DNA from: JAAYUD01 sp041907665
Lineage (GTDB): Bacteria; Bacteroidota; Bacteroidia; Bacteroidales; Bacteroidaceae
Length of the DNA: 27,626 bases
NCBI GenBank assembly: GCA_041907665.1
Contig: JAYRGW010000047.1
Span: forward strand, 1 to 27,626
Direction: 5' to 3'
Numbering within the stretch: position 1 is the stretch's first letter; each line of letters starts with the position of its first letter. The notes beneath the pieces are model-generated. The model was not told the origin of the DNA, did no database searches, and saw only the letters and a list, made by a program, of their open reading frames with translations. Of the stretch, positions 16,579-24,647 are shown one piece after another. Position numbers and translations under genes: made by a program.

Positions 16579-18687
16579 ATGATTACAACCCAATTATTAC
16601 ATCCCGAGAGTATCGTTGTGATAGGAGCGTCGAACAATGTTCACAAACCAGGCGGTGCTGTCGTACGCAACTTAATCAGCGGCGGATACAAAGGAGTGCT
16701 TCGCGTGGTGAATCCCAAAGAAGAAGAGGTTCAGGGAATCAAAGCTTTTCACGATGCAAATGACATTCCTCCTACCGATCTTGCCATATTGGTTATCCCT
16801 GCTAAAATGTGCACTGGAGTAGTTGATACGCTTGCCTCGAGTAAAAATACAAAAGCATTTATCATTATCTCGGCCGGTTTTGGTGAGGAAACTCACGAGG
16901 GCTTATTATTGGAAGAACATATTCTGGATACGTGCGATAAATATGGCGCTTCACTCATTGGCCCTAACTGTATAGGGCTACTTAATATGTGGCATCACAG
17001 TGTATTCACTAAACCTATTCCGAATCTGAATCCCAAAGGTGTGGATTTTATCTCAAGTTCGGGTGCCACAGCCGTATTCATTCTCGAATCGGCCGTAATC
17101 AAAGGATTGCAGTTCAATTCGGTATGGAGTGTTGGCAATGGTAAGCAAATAGGAGTGGAAGACGTACTCCAATACATGGACGAGAACTATAAGAATGGAG
17201 AAGATTCGAATGTCAAATTGCTTTATATCGAAAGCATAAAAGATCCCGACAAACTATTGTTTCATGCTTCATCGCTCATCAGAAAAGGATGCCGTATCGC
17301 AGCCATCAAGGCGGGCAGCTCGGAAAGCGGAAGCCGTGCAGCATCCTCTCATACCGGTGCTATTGCCAGCTCCGATTCGGCAGTAGAAGCATTGTTCCGT
17401 AAGGCAGGTATCGTACGGTGTTTTTCTCGCGAAGAACTTACTACCGTGGGGTGTATACTCACACTACCTCCCTTTAAAGGCAAAAATTTCGCAATCGTAA
17501 CTCATGCGGGCGGTCCGGGCGTGATGCTGACAGATGCGCTATCAAAAGGAGGACTGAATGTGCCCAAACTTGATGGTGAAACTGCCGAAGGACTCAAAAA
17601 TCAATTATTCCCGGGAGCTTCGGTAAGCAACCCTATCGACATATTGGCTACGGGAACTCCCGAGCAACTGGGTATAGCAATCGATTACTGCGAAGAAAAG
17701 TTTAAGGATATAGACGCTATCATGGTCATTTTCGGAACACCCGGATTGGTAACGCTCTATGAAGCTTACGATGTGCTTCACAAAAAAATATTGGAATGCA
17801 AGAAACCGATTTTCCCCATACTACCGTCTCTACATACAGCAGGGCCCGAAGTTGCCGAGTTCTTAAAGAAAGGACATGTCAATTTCAGCGATGAGGTAAC
17901 ATTGGCTACAGCATTGACACGCATCATGCAGACCCCCGAACCCGCATCTCCAGAAATTGAACTATTTGGAGTAGACGTGCCACGCATCAGAGAAATAATA
18001 GACTCTATTACAGACAACGGCTATATAGAGCCCAAGAAAGTGACCGAACTGCTTCATGCAGCAGGCATACCCACTGTTCCGGAATTTGTAACGAGCAAGA
18101 AAGAAGACGCTATTGCATTTGCTAAAAAAACAGGATTTCCTGTTGTAGCCAAAGTGGTAGGCCCTGTACACAAGAGTGACGTAGGGGGTGTATCTCTCAA
18201 TATCAACAGCGAAGAATACTTGGCATTGGAATTCGACCGCATGATGAAAATAAAGGATGCAACTTCTGTTATGATTCAACCCATGCTGAAAGGCACCGAA
18301 CTCTTCATTGGGGCCAAATACGAAGAACGTTTCGGACATGTCGTTTTGTGTGGATTGGGTGGCATCTTTGTCGAAGTACTAAGGGACATCTCTTCGGGTC
18401 TGGCACCATTGTCGTATGCCGAAGCTTACTCCATGATCCATTCGCTGCGGGCGTACAAAATTATCAAAGGTACTCGAGGACAAAAAGGCATCAACGAAGC
18501 AAAGTACGTCGAAGTCATTGTTCGTCTGTCTACCTTACTTCGCTTTGCTACCGAAATAAAAGAATTGGATATCAACCCGCTTCTTGCTACCGAACAAAAC
18601 GTTACAGTAGTCGATTCACGGATATTGGTAGAAAAGCCTCAAAAGCCATCATCGCCTATTGACAAGAAAACAAAAGCAAAAGGCTAA
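16579..18687 (+). CDS. ADP-forming acetate/acyl-CoA ligase, fused alpha-beta form
   Basis: The enzyme family interconverts acyl-CoA, ADP and phosphate with the free acid, CoA and ATP; in anaerobes it usually yields ATP from acetyl-CoA or other acyl-CoAs. The 702 residues join both subunits. First comes a CoA-binding Rossmann domain (about 5-135, VVIGASNNVHKPGGAVVRNL). The succinyl-CoA-ligase-like domains follow, with the phosphohistidine loop SSHTGAIASSD (His258). The C-terminal half (about 475-690) is an ATP-grasp domain (FPVVAKVVGPVHKSDVGGV, MLKGTELFIGAKYEERFGHVVLCGLGGIFVEVL, ELDINPLL). The Lys/Ser/Pro-rich tail is not conserved. It is a cytoplasmic enzyme, apparently monocistronic with its own promoter and terminator. 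Substrate (acetate versus branched or aryl acids) cannot be decided from sequence. Confidence 0.92.
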   Translation: MITTQLLHPESIVVIGASNNVHKPGGAVVRNLISGGYKGVLRVVNPKEEEVQGIKAFHDANDIPPTDLAILVIPAKMCTGVVDTLASSKNTKAFIIISAGFGEETHEGLLLEEHILDTCDKYGASLIGPNCIGLLNMWHHSVFTKPIPNLNPKGVDFISSSGATAVFILESAVIKGLQFNSVWSVGNGKQIGVEDVLQYMDENYKNGEDSNVKLLYIESIKDPDKLLFHASSLIRKGCRIAAIKAGSSESGSRAASSHTGAIASSDSAVEALFRKAGIVRCFSREELTTVGCILTLPPFKGKNFAIVTHAGGPGVMLTDALSKGGLNVPKLDGETAEGLKNQLFPGASVSNPIDILATGTPEQLGIAIDYCEEKFKDIDAIMVIFGTPGLVTLYEAYDVLHKKILECKKPIFPILPSLHTAGPEVAEFLKKGHVNFSDEVTLATALTRIMQTPEPASPEIELFGVDVPRIREIIDSITDNGYIEPKKVTELLHAAGIPTVPEFVTSKKEDAIAFAKKTGFPVVAKVVGPVHKSDVGGVSLNINSEEYLALEFDRMMKIKDATSVMIQPMLKGTELFIGAKYEERFGHVVLCGLGGIFVEVLRDISSGLAPLSYAEAYSMIHSLRAYKIIKGTRGQKGINEAKYVEVIVRLSTLLRFATEIKELDINPLLATEQNVTVVDSRILVEKPQKPSSPIDKKTKAKG

Positions 18688-18713
18688 ATGTTTATCGAAT
18701 CTACATAAGAATA

Positions 18714-18760
18714 AAAAAAGGATGCCACATTTCTTTTAAGAATAGACGGCATCCTTTTTT
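18714..18760. terminator. Intrinsic terminator of the acyl-CoA synthetase gene
   Basis: Six A and GGATGCC (18714-18726) pair with GGCATCC and six T (18748-18760). The loop contains a further small stem (TTCTT/AAGAA). A and T tracts on both sides allow termination in either direction. Confidence 0.88.
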
Positions 18761-18812
18761 ACTTTATATCATCCGGGGCAAGTTATTCACCTATTCTCCC
18801 AGTAAAGATACT

Positions 18813-18887
18813 TTATTCAGTATCCTTATTGTTCTCTTCTGATACTTTTTTATCCCAATATGGCCCAGAAGTACGCCAAACGGTCAT
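18813..18887 (-). CDS. Possible 24-residue microprotein
   Basis: A short frame from ATG 18885-18887 to TAA 18813-18815 begins MTVWRTSGPYWDKK and ends in a charged tail with several Glu, Asn and Lys. An AAGGA sequence lies just before the ATG, and the bidirectional terminator at 18714-18760 would end its transcript. No family is recognised and no clear promoter is seen. The composition looks protein-like, but a frame this short is weak evidence by itself; it may be a relic of a larger gene or chance. Confidence 0.3.
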   Translation of the reverse strand: MTVWRTSGPYWDKKVSEENNKDTE

Positions 18888-18975
18888 TTCCGTCCTTTAT
18901 TGTCATCCAAACTCAATCATACACAGATACAAAGCATGAGATGCTAAATGCAATGCGCTGATAGACAGTGACAAA

Positions 18976-19047
18976 TTCATAACTACCAAAATTTATTTTT
19001 GTAGTTATGAAAATTTATTTTCATAAAGACGAATTTTTATGTTCGTC
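18976..19047. repeat. Three consecutive hairpins
   Basis: Hairpin one: TTCATAACTAC (18976-18986) with GTAGTTATGAA (19001-19011). Hairpin two: ATGAAAA with TTTTCAT (19007-19024), overlapping the end of the first so the two exclude each other. Hairpin three: GACGAA (19028-19033) with TTCGTC (19042-19047). The core AAAATTTATTTT occurs in the loop regions of both hairpins one and two. Mutually exclusive structures like this can form a switch, but no downstream gene on the plus strand explains it. Confidence 0.55.
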
Positions 19048-19186
19048 GTTATCATTTTTTGGAAACGAAGCTTCAATTTTATATTTTGGCAATAATCTCT
19101 TCAGGATGGTTAAAATAGTATCAGCATTGCTTTCAATGTTCACTTACAAAAGCGAATATGCTTATTTCAAAACGCCGTATACTCCT

Positions 19187-19212
19187 AAAAAACTAACATA
19201 CGGTAGTTTCGG
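19187..19212 (-). terminator. Small hairpin plus T tract, second copy of the 16-bp motif
   Basis: On the plus strand AAACTA (19189-19194 region) is inverted as TAGTTT after eight bases. Read on the minus strand the stem is followed by further T residues, a weak terminator shape. The 16 bases AAAAAACTAACATACG at 19187-19202 are identical to 4024-4039. It lies about 150 bases after the PAS gene stop. Confidence 0.35.
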
Positions 19213-19234
19213 TCGCGACATACGTTTGTTTTTT

Positions 19235-19263
19235 GCCCTCGCTGCAAATCTTGTAGTGAGGGC
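19235..19263. repeat. 12-bp-stem hairpin
   Basis: GCCCTCGCTGCA (19235-19246) pairs with TGTAGTGAGGGC (19252-19263) with two G-T pairs and a 5-base loop. On the plus strand a T run precedes rather than follows it, so it does not have the usual terminator polarity on either strand. Confidence 0.55.
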
Positions 19264-19271
19264 AATTTCTT

Positions 19272-19293
19272 AAAAAGAGATATATCTCTTTTT
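19272..19293. terminator. Perfect 22-bp palindrome, likely bidirectional terminator
   Basis: Five A and GAGA, a TATA centre, then TCTC and five T form a perfect self-complement. It lies 57 bases past the stop of the PAS gene and so probably ends the gltX-waaA-PAS transcript, although its low GC content makes it a modest terminator. Confidence 0.55.
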
Positions 19294-19349
19294 ATGTTAG
19301 ATTCTTATAGCGGTTGGCACATGCCAATAAATGGGTTTGTGCCAAATAC

Positions 19350-19679
19350 TCATTTGCGGATGTGGTTGGGGACTTCTTCGGGTAAGACAATCGATATTTC
19401 GACCAGTCCACTTACTATGTTATTTTCTTTCCAAGCAGTTTGATAGATTATCTTTTTTATGCCATTCTTCTCTATCGTATAGGTATTGTTACCTCCAGTG
19501 GCGAGTAGCTCTTTGATCTTGTCAATTGAAGATGGGTTGTGGCAGTCCATCAGATTTTTCCCGATGAGATTGCCATATTTTTCGAATGTCTTACGAGATT
19601 TCTCATTCATATAGACAATGACGCCGTCTTTATCGCATACTGTTACGGCACAATCCATTTGTTCTGCCCACTGGTACAT
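19350..19679 (-). CDS. Small single-PAS-domain protein
   Basis: The 109 residues are essentially one PAS fold: CAVTVCDKDGVIVYMNEKSRKTFEKYGNLIGKNLMDCHNP, then a helix (SSIDKIKELLATG), then strands (NNTYTIEKNGIKKIIYQTAWKENNIVSGLVEISIVLP). No kinase, cyclase, DNA-binding or membrane segment is attached, so it would act as a free cytoplasmic sensor or binding protein. The GKNLxDCHNP-type loop is common in small PAS proteins of anaerobes; a bound cofactor cannot be told. Its ATG lies 2 bases past the waaA stop codon, so it is almost certainly co-transcribed and perhaps translationally coupled with waaA. It is the last gene of the operon. Confidence 0.85.
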   Translation of the reverse strand: MYQWAEQMDCAVTVCDKDGVIVYMNEKSRKTFEKYGNLIGKNLMDCHNPSSIDKIKELLATGGNNTYTIEKNGIKKIIYQTAWKENNIVSGLVEISIVLPEEVPNHIRK

Positions 19680-19681
19680 TT

Positions 19682-20935
19682 CTATTTGTTTTTAGAAGTT
19701 TCTTTAAATTCTACCATGCTCAATATCTTGTCGGTAGCGCCCGAATTGCTTGTCACATAATTGCGGGCATTGTTTCCCCACTCTTGCATCTTCTCTTTGT
19801 CGGTGAGCATTGTATCGAGCAGTGCTTTGAGTTCATCGTAGTTCTGGATGGTGAATGCTCCCTTATGTTCGATCAGTTCTACGGCTTCCATAAATTTTTC
19901 GTAACGTGGGCCAAAGATAACTGGAATACCATAAACGGCTGCCTCCAACGTGTTGTGTATGCCCGCATGAAATCCTCCGCCGATATAGGCTATTTCGCCA
20001 TAGCGATAGATCGAAGACAAGAGACCGAAACAGTCGATAATAAGGCAATCGGCTTTCAGCACATTTTGCTCGTCGGCACGGGTATATTGTACGTAAGGAC
20101 GTCTCAGTTTGCTACGAATGTAGACCAAGTGGTTTTCATCGATAACGTGAGGTGCAATAATCATCTTCATCTCGGGATGATTATTGAAATATTCGATGAA
20201 CAGTTCTTCGTCCGGTTCCCACGAACTGCCTGCTACAAAGACTAGCGAATTGCCCTTGAATTTATCTATCAATTGCAAATCTTTTGCTTCGTCTCTGATT
20301 TCGAGTACGCGGTCGAATCGAGTATCACCTACCACTGTTGCTTTATCAATTCCTATCTTGGACAAGTAACGGCGGGATGTTTCGTTCTGCACGAATAGAT
20401 GATTGAAATCGCCTAGAACTTTTCGGTAGGGTACGCCATACCATTTAAAGAATACTTGTGTGCGACGGAATATAGACGAAACACTATATACGGGGATATT
20501 GCGGCGATGCAACTCGTCGATATAGTTTTTCCAGAATTCATATTTAATGAAGAACGCCATGCTTGGATTGGCAAGGTCGATGAACTTCTTTACATTGCGG
20601 GGTTTGTCGAAAGGTAGATAGCATACAACATCGGCACCGCGATAGTTTTTGCGGACTTCGTAACCGGAAGGCGAGAAGAACGTAAGCAATATCTTATATT
20701 GGGGATATTGGGCACGAATTCTTTCGATCAGAGGACGCCCTTGTTCGAATTCGCCCAGCGACGCAGCATGAAACCAGATGTAGGGAGAGTCTTTTTCTAT
20801 CTTTTGACGTAGAAGTTGATAAACAACCCAATGGCCTTTCATCATTTTGCGTGGCTTACGACTGAAGGGAGCATCTAGATGCACCAGAATATCGTAAATG
20901 GCTATACCCAAATTGTACAACAGATTATAGATCAT
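19682..20935 (-). CDS. waaA: 3-deoxy-D-manno-octulosonic acid (Kdo) transferase
   Basis: This GT30 inner-membrane-associated enzyme adds Kdo to the lipid A precursor in lipopolysaccharide synthesis. The 417 residues show an N-terminal hydrophobic anchor (YNLLYNLGIAIYDILVHL), the catalytic-base region ASLGEFEQGRPL (Glu62), DTRFDRV and GSSWEPDE in the middle, and the CMP-Kdo binding segment AYIGGGFHAGIHNTLEAA followed by YGIPVIFGP (about 314-340). Length is normal. The start is 8 bases after the gltX stop, and the PAS gene follows immediately, so the three form one transcript. Confidence 0.95.
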   Translation of the reverse strand: MIYNLLYNLGIAIYDILVHLDAPFSRKPRKMMKGHWVVYQLLRQKIEKDSPYIWFHAASLGEFEQGRPLIERIRAQYPQYKILLTFFSPSGYEVRKNYRGADVVCYLPFDKPRNVKKFIDLANPSMAFFIKYEFWKNYIDELHRRNIPVYSVSSIFRRTQVFFKWYGVPYRKVLGDFNHLFVQNETSRRYLSKIGIDKATVVGDTRFDRVLEIRDEAKDLQLIDKFKGNSLVFVAGSSWEPDEELFIEYFNNHPEMKMIIAPHVIDENHLVYIRSKLRRPYVQYTRADEQNVLKADCLIIDCFGLLSSIYRYGEIAYIGGGFHAGIHNTLEAAVYGIPVIFGPRYEKFMEAVELIEHKGAFTIQNYDELKALLDTMLTDKEKMQEWGNNARNYVTSNSGATDKILSMVEFKETSKNK

Positions 20936-20943
20936 GTTCCTCT

Positions 20944-22461
20944 TTATTTTAGTACATCAATAGCGCGCTTCATGCGTACCAAAGTTTCCTCTTTTCCTAG
21001 TATAGATGTGATATTAAACATGTGAGGGCCTTTTCCTTCTCCAACCAATGTGAGGCGGAATGCGTTCATTACATCGCCGGTATTGTACCCTTTTGCTGCA
21101 ATCCAGTCCATTACTGTCTTCTCTTGGTTTTCAATACTGAAGTCGTCTAGCGAAGCAATGACTTCGGATAGTTCTTTCATTTGTTCGGCAGAGTATTCTT
21201 TCCAACGTTTGCGTACGGTCTTTTCGTCGTAAGACTCTGGAGCTACAAAGAAGAATGCGCATACGTCCCATAAGTCCTTTACGAAGTTGACACGCTCTTT
21301 CATCATACCTACGACATCTTTTGCCTTATTGTAGGAGACATCGATTCCTTTCTCTTTCAGCAACGGCATGAAAAGGTCTGTAATCTCTTCATTCGATACT
21401 TTCTGAATATATTGATGATTGAACCAGATACATTTATGGTAGTCGTATTTTGCCCCTGAACGGTTGCAATGACTTAAGTTGAATAACTGGATCAGTTCGT
21501 CCATAGACAATATTTCCCTGTCGTCGCCGGGATTCCATCCTAGGAGTGCAAGGAAGTTAAGCAATGCTTCAGGCAAATAGCCCTCTTCGCGATAGCCTTT
21601 AGATATTTCTCCTGTTTTCGGATCGTGCCATTCCAGTGGGAATACCGGAAAGCCCAGACGGTCTCCATCACGCTTGCTCAATTTTCCGTTTCCTTCGGGC
21701 TTGAGCAATAAAGGTAAATGGGCGAACTCGGGCATGCTGCTTTCCCAACCAAAAGCTTTGTAGAGTAGCACGTGCAATGGTGCCGATGGTAACCACTCTT
21801 CGCCTCGGATAACGTGTGATATTTCCATCAAATGATCATCTACGATATTGGCCAAATGATAAGTAGGTAGCTCGTCGGCCGATTTGTATAGCACTTTATC
21901 GTCTAGAATAGATGAGTTTATTTTAACTTCGCCCCGAATTAAATCATTTACACAGATTTCTTGATTGGGTTCGATAAGAAAGCGTACTACATATTGTTTA
22001 CCTTCGGCTATCATTGCATCGACCTCTTCTTTCGAAAGTGTTAACGAATTGCGCATGCTCATTCGGGTTGATGCGTCGTATTGGAAGTTAGCTACCTCTT
22101 TACGTTTCGTTTCCAGTTCGTCGGGGGTATCGAAAGCTATATATGCTTTTCCCTTATCGAGAAGTTGTTTTACGTATTTTTTATAAATATCGCGGCGTTC
22201 GCTTTGACGATAAGGACCGTAATTGCCACCAAAGCTTACTCCTTCGTCGAAATGAATGCCTAGCCACTTGAATGATTCTATGATGTATTCTTCTGCTCCG
22301 GGCACAAATCGGTGCGAATCGGTATCCTCTATACGGAAAACCAAATCGCCTCCATGCTGTTTTGCAAAAAGATAGTTATATAACGCTGTACGAACTCCTC
22401 CAATATGTAAAGCTCCTGTCGGACTTGGAGCAAAACGAACTCTTACTTTTCTTTCTGACAT
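20944..22461 (-). CDS. gltX: Glutamyl-tRNA synthetase
   Basis: This class I aminoacyl-tRNA synthetase charges tRNA(Glu). The start chosen is the ATG at 22459-22461, giving 505 residues beginning MSERKVRVRFAPSPTGALHIGG, the canonical N-terminus with HIGG at 19-22. A frame open 38 codons further upstream would run across the likely promoter and the divergent gene and is not used by the family. Other signatures are the KLSKRDG loop near residue 258 (KMSKS type), FRIEDTDSHR and LLNFLALLGWNPG. It is the first gene of a gltX-waaA-PAS operon and has a -7 element 24 bases upstream of its start. Confidence 0.96.
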   Translation of the reverse strand: MSERKVRVRFAPSPTGALHIGGVRTALYNYLFAKQHGGDLVFRIEDTDSHRFVPGAEEYIIESFKWLGIHFDEGVSFGGNYGPYRQSERRDIYKKYVKQLLDKGKAYIAFDTPDELETKRKEVANFQYDASTRMSMRNSLTLSKEEVDAMIAEGKQYVVRFLIEPNQEICVNDLIRGEVKINSSILDDKVLYKSADELPTYHLANIVDDHLMEISHVIRGEEWLPSAPLHVLLYKAFGWESSMPEFAHLPLLLKPEGNGKLSKRDGDRLGFPVFPLEWHDPKTGEISKGYREEGYLPEALLNFLALLGWNPGDDREILSMDELIQLFNLSHCNRSGAKYDYHKCIWFNHQYIQKVSNEEITDLFMPLLKEKGIDVSYNKAKDVVGMMKERVNFVKDLWDVCAFFFVAPESYDEKTVRKRWKEYSAEQMKELSEVIASLDDFSIENQEKTVMDWIAAKGYNTGDVMNAFRLTLVGEGKGPHMFNITSILGKEETLVRMKRAIDVLK

Positions 22462-22484
22462 ATTAATTATTAGATAATTTGTCG

Positions 22485-22492
22485 CAAAATTA
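22485..22492 (-). promoter_or_regulatory. Putative -7 element for the gltX operon
   Basis: The minus strand reads TAATTTTG, matching TAnnTTTG, 24 bases before the chosen gltX start. This supports ATG 22461 over the longer upstream frame. No -33 match is clear. Confidence 0.55.
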
Positions 22493-22510
22493 CGTCTTTT
22501 TTTCCATACT

Positions 22511-24595
22511 ATGAGTTTTTTTCGTACTTTTCGAGAAAAATTAGTGGCTATGTTTAAAACAGTAAGAAAACACAAGAATTTTTTTAAGGATTTGCTTTAT
22601 ACTATCCTTATTACTATAGGATCTATTGCAGTTATTGTCTATTTCTTGCCAAGAGGTGGTGAGTTTAATTACCAGTTCGACCTTAATAAACCGTGGAAGT
22701 ATGGGCAGCTTATCGCGACTTTCAATTTCCCGATATACAAGGATGAAACAGTGGTGAAAAAGGAGCAAGACAGTTTGCGAAGCCATTTTCAACCCTACTT
22801 TAAGTTTCGTAAAGACGAAGTGGACAAAGTGACGAAGAATATACTTGAGTCGGCTCAACTTGTAGCAGCTCCTCTAAAGTATAAAATATATCTCAGGCAG
22901 AGGCTACTTTCAATATACACTGCCGGTATTGTGTCGAATGAAGATATGAACTGGCTGCAAATGAGGCGGACACAGTCTGTTTATGTCACAGATGATAAGT
23001 TGGCAAATGAACGACAGACAGGCAGTCTGCTTACCGTGAAAAAAGCATATCAGTTGTTGTTGGCCGGTACATCTCACATCGATCGAAATGTGTTGCAACA
23101 ATATAATTTGAGTACTTATATTACTCCTAATATAACACTCGATAAATTGCGTACCAGACAGGCCATGAAAGATATGTTCGATAACTACTCGTGGGCCACA
23201 GGATTTGTACAAAGCGGTCAGAAGATTGTCGACAGAGGAGAAATAGTAGGACGGCAAACTTATAATATTCTCGAGTCTTTGAAAAAGGAATCTGCTAAAC
23301 GCGATGAAACGATTTCGCAGAGAGAGTACATTCTTCTGGGGCAGATATTGTTTGTCACATTGCTGATGATTTGCTTTATGCTTTATTTACGGTTGTTCCG
23401 TAGAAGCTTTTATCGTCACAAAAATTCCATGGCATTGATGTTGTCGTGTATTATCTTCTATAGTATTCTGACGGCACTGATGGTCGAGCATAATCTGTTC
23501 AATGTTTATATCATCCCCTATGCGATGATTCCAATTGTGCTGCGCACTTTCTTAGATTCTCGCACGGCCTTTCTCACACTGCTTATTACGGTCCTTATAT
23601 GTTCCATTACGCTGCATTATCCTTATGAGTTTGTATTGTTACAACTTACAGCCGGACTTATCTCCATGTATTCGCTCAGCGAACTGACCGAACGATCGCA
23701 GTTACTCAAAGTGGCGTTTTTTGTTTCGCTAACTTATGCAATTACTTATTTTGCGATAGAGCTGACTAATGTAACCGATGTTTCAAAACTTAATCTCAGC
23801 ATGTACAAGTACTTCCTTATCAATGGCATCTTTTTGATGTTTGCCTATCCAATACTTTATTTGCTGGAGAAAGCGTTCGGATTTACGTCGAATGTCACCC
23901 TTGTGGAATTGTCGAACACCAATAATCATTTGTTGCGTAGGATGTCCGAGTTAGCTCCCGGCACTTTCCAACATTCCATACAAGTAGCCAATTTGGCTTC
24001 AGAAGCTGCTAATGCAATAAGGGCCAATAGCCAATTGGTACGTACGGGTGCTTTGTATCATGACATCGGCAAATTGGAGAATCCGGAGTTCTTTACTGAA
24101 AATCAGACCGAAAACACGAATCCGCATAAAGAGTTGTCTTACGAACGGAGCTCACAAATTGTGATAAGCCATGTGACTGGTGGCTTGAAACTTGCCGACA
24201 AGTATAGATTGCCGACTGCCATAAAAGATTTTATTCGGACTCATCACGGATGTGGGAAAACGAAGTATTTTTATATTTCGTGGAAGAATGAACATCCTGA
24301 TGAAGAACCCGATGAGAAGATGTTTACTTATCCGGGGCCGAATCCATTTACTAAAGAAACAGCTATCCTAATGATGGCGGATTCTGTAGAAGCTGCTTCT
24401 CATAGTCTGCCCAAGCATACAGACGAAAGCATCAACGAACTTGTCGATCGTATTATAGATACACAAGTAGCCGATAGGGCTTTTGAGAGATGTCCTATAA
24501 CTTTCCGCGATATTAATCAGATCAAAAGTGTGTTTAAAGAGAAATTACGCAGCATTTATCACATCAGAGTAAGCTATCCGGAATTGAAGAAATAG
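22511..24595 (+). CDS. 7TM-HD membrane phosphodiesterase, PgpH-like (c-di-AMP hydrolysis)
   Basis: The family hydrolyses cyclic di-AMP to pApA at the cytoplasmic membrane. The 694 residues contain one membrane helix (about 28-46, LLYTILITIGSIAVIVYFLP), an extracytoplasmic 7TMR-HDED-type domain (about 50-270), a cluster of membrane helices (about 272-457), and a cytoplasmic HD domain (about 478-655) with FQHSIQVANL, YHDIGKLENPEFF (His517-Asp518), HKELS, IRTHHG and MMADSVEAAS. All metal-binding motifs are present. The start at 22511 is only 49 bases from the divergent gltX start; ATG 22550 (MFKTVRKH) is a plausible alternative and would leave more room for a promoter. Substrate assignment relies on the PgpH family. 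Confidence 0.9.
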   Translation: MSFFRTFREKLVAMFKTVRKHKNFFKDLLYTILITIGSIAVIVYFLPRGGEFNYQFDLNKPWKYGQLIATFNFPIYKDETVVKKEQDSLRSHFQPYFKFRKDEVDKVTKNILESAQLVAAPLKYKIYLRQRLLSIYTAGIVSNEDMNWLQMRRTQSVYVTDDKLANERQTGSLLTVKKAYQLLLAGTSHIDRNVLQQYNLSTYITPNITLDKLRTRQAMKDMFDNYSWATGFVQSGQKIVDRGEIVGRQTYNILESLKKESAKRDETISQREYILLGQILFVTLLMICFMLYLRLFRRSFYRHKNSMALMLSCIIFYSILTALMVEHNLFNVYIIPYAMIPIVLRTFLDSRTAFLTLLITVLICSITLHYPYEFVLLQLTAGLISMYSLSELTERSQLLKVAFFVSLTYAITYFAIELTNVTDVSKLNLSMYKYFLINGIFLMFAYPILYLLEKAFGFTSNVTLVELSNTNNHLLRRMSELAPGTFQHSIQVANLASEAANAIRANSQLVRTGALYHDIGKLENPEFFTENQTENTNPHKELSYERSSQIVISHVTGGLKLADKYRLPTAIKDFIRTHHGCGKTKYFYISWKNEHPDEEPDEKMFTYPGPNPFTKETAILMMADSVEAASHSLPKHTDESINELVDRIIDTQVADRAFERCPITFRDINQIKSVFKEKLRSIYHIRVSYPELKK

Positions 24596-24647
24596 CAATT
24601 GTATGTTATAGTCCCTACTGTATTATGGCTCTTCTGTATTGCTGTTG

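Larger units (their letters stand above)
18688..19349. other. 662-bp gene-poor intergenic region
   Basis: Apart from a possible 24-codon ORF on the minus strand, I see no gene. The region contains a terminator (18714-18760), three consecutive hairpins (18976-19047), the motif shared with 4024 (19187-19202), a 12-bp-stem hairpin (19235-19263), and a perfect palindrome (19272-19293). An 88-codon frame at 19007-19273 runs through these hairpins and looks spurious. Confidence 0.6.

Noticed and set aside
16579..18687. Acyl-CoA synthetase as part of the esterase PUL
   Set aside because: It would be tempting to link it to acetate released by the esterases, but a strong terminator and a separate promoter lie between them.
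19007..19273. 88-codon frame in the intergenic region
   Set aside because: It runs through several hairpins and the repeated 16-bp motif, ends in the terminator palindrome, and has no recognisable protein features.
22462..22575. 38-codon upstream extension of gltX
   Set aside because: The canonical N-terminus begins at the internal Met (22461), and the extension crosses the likely gltX promoter and the divergent coding region.
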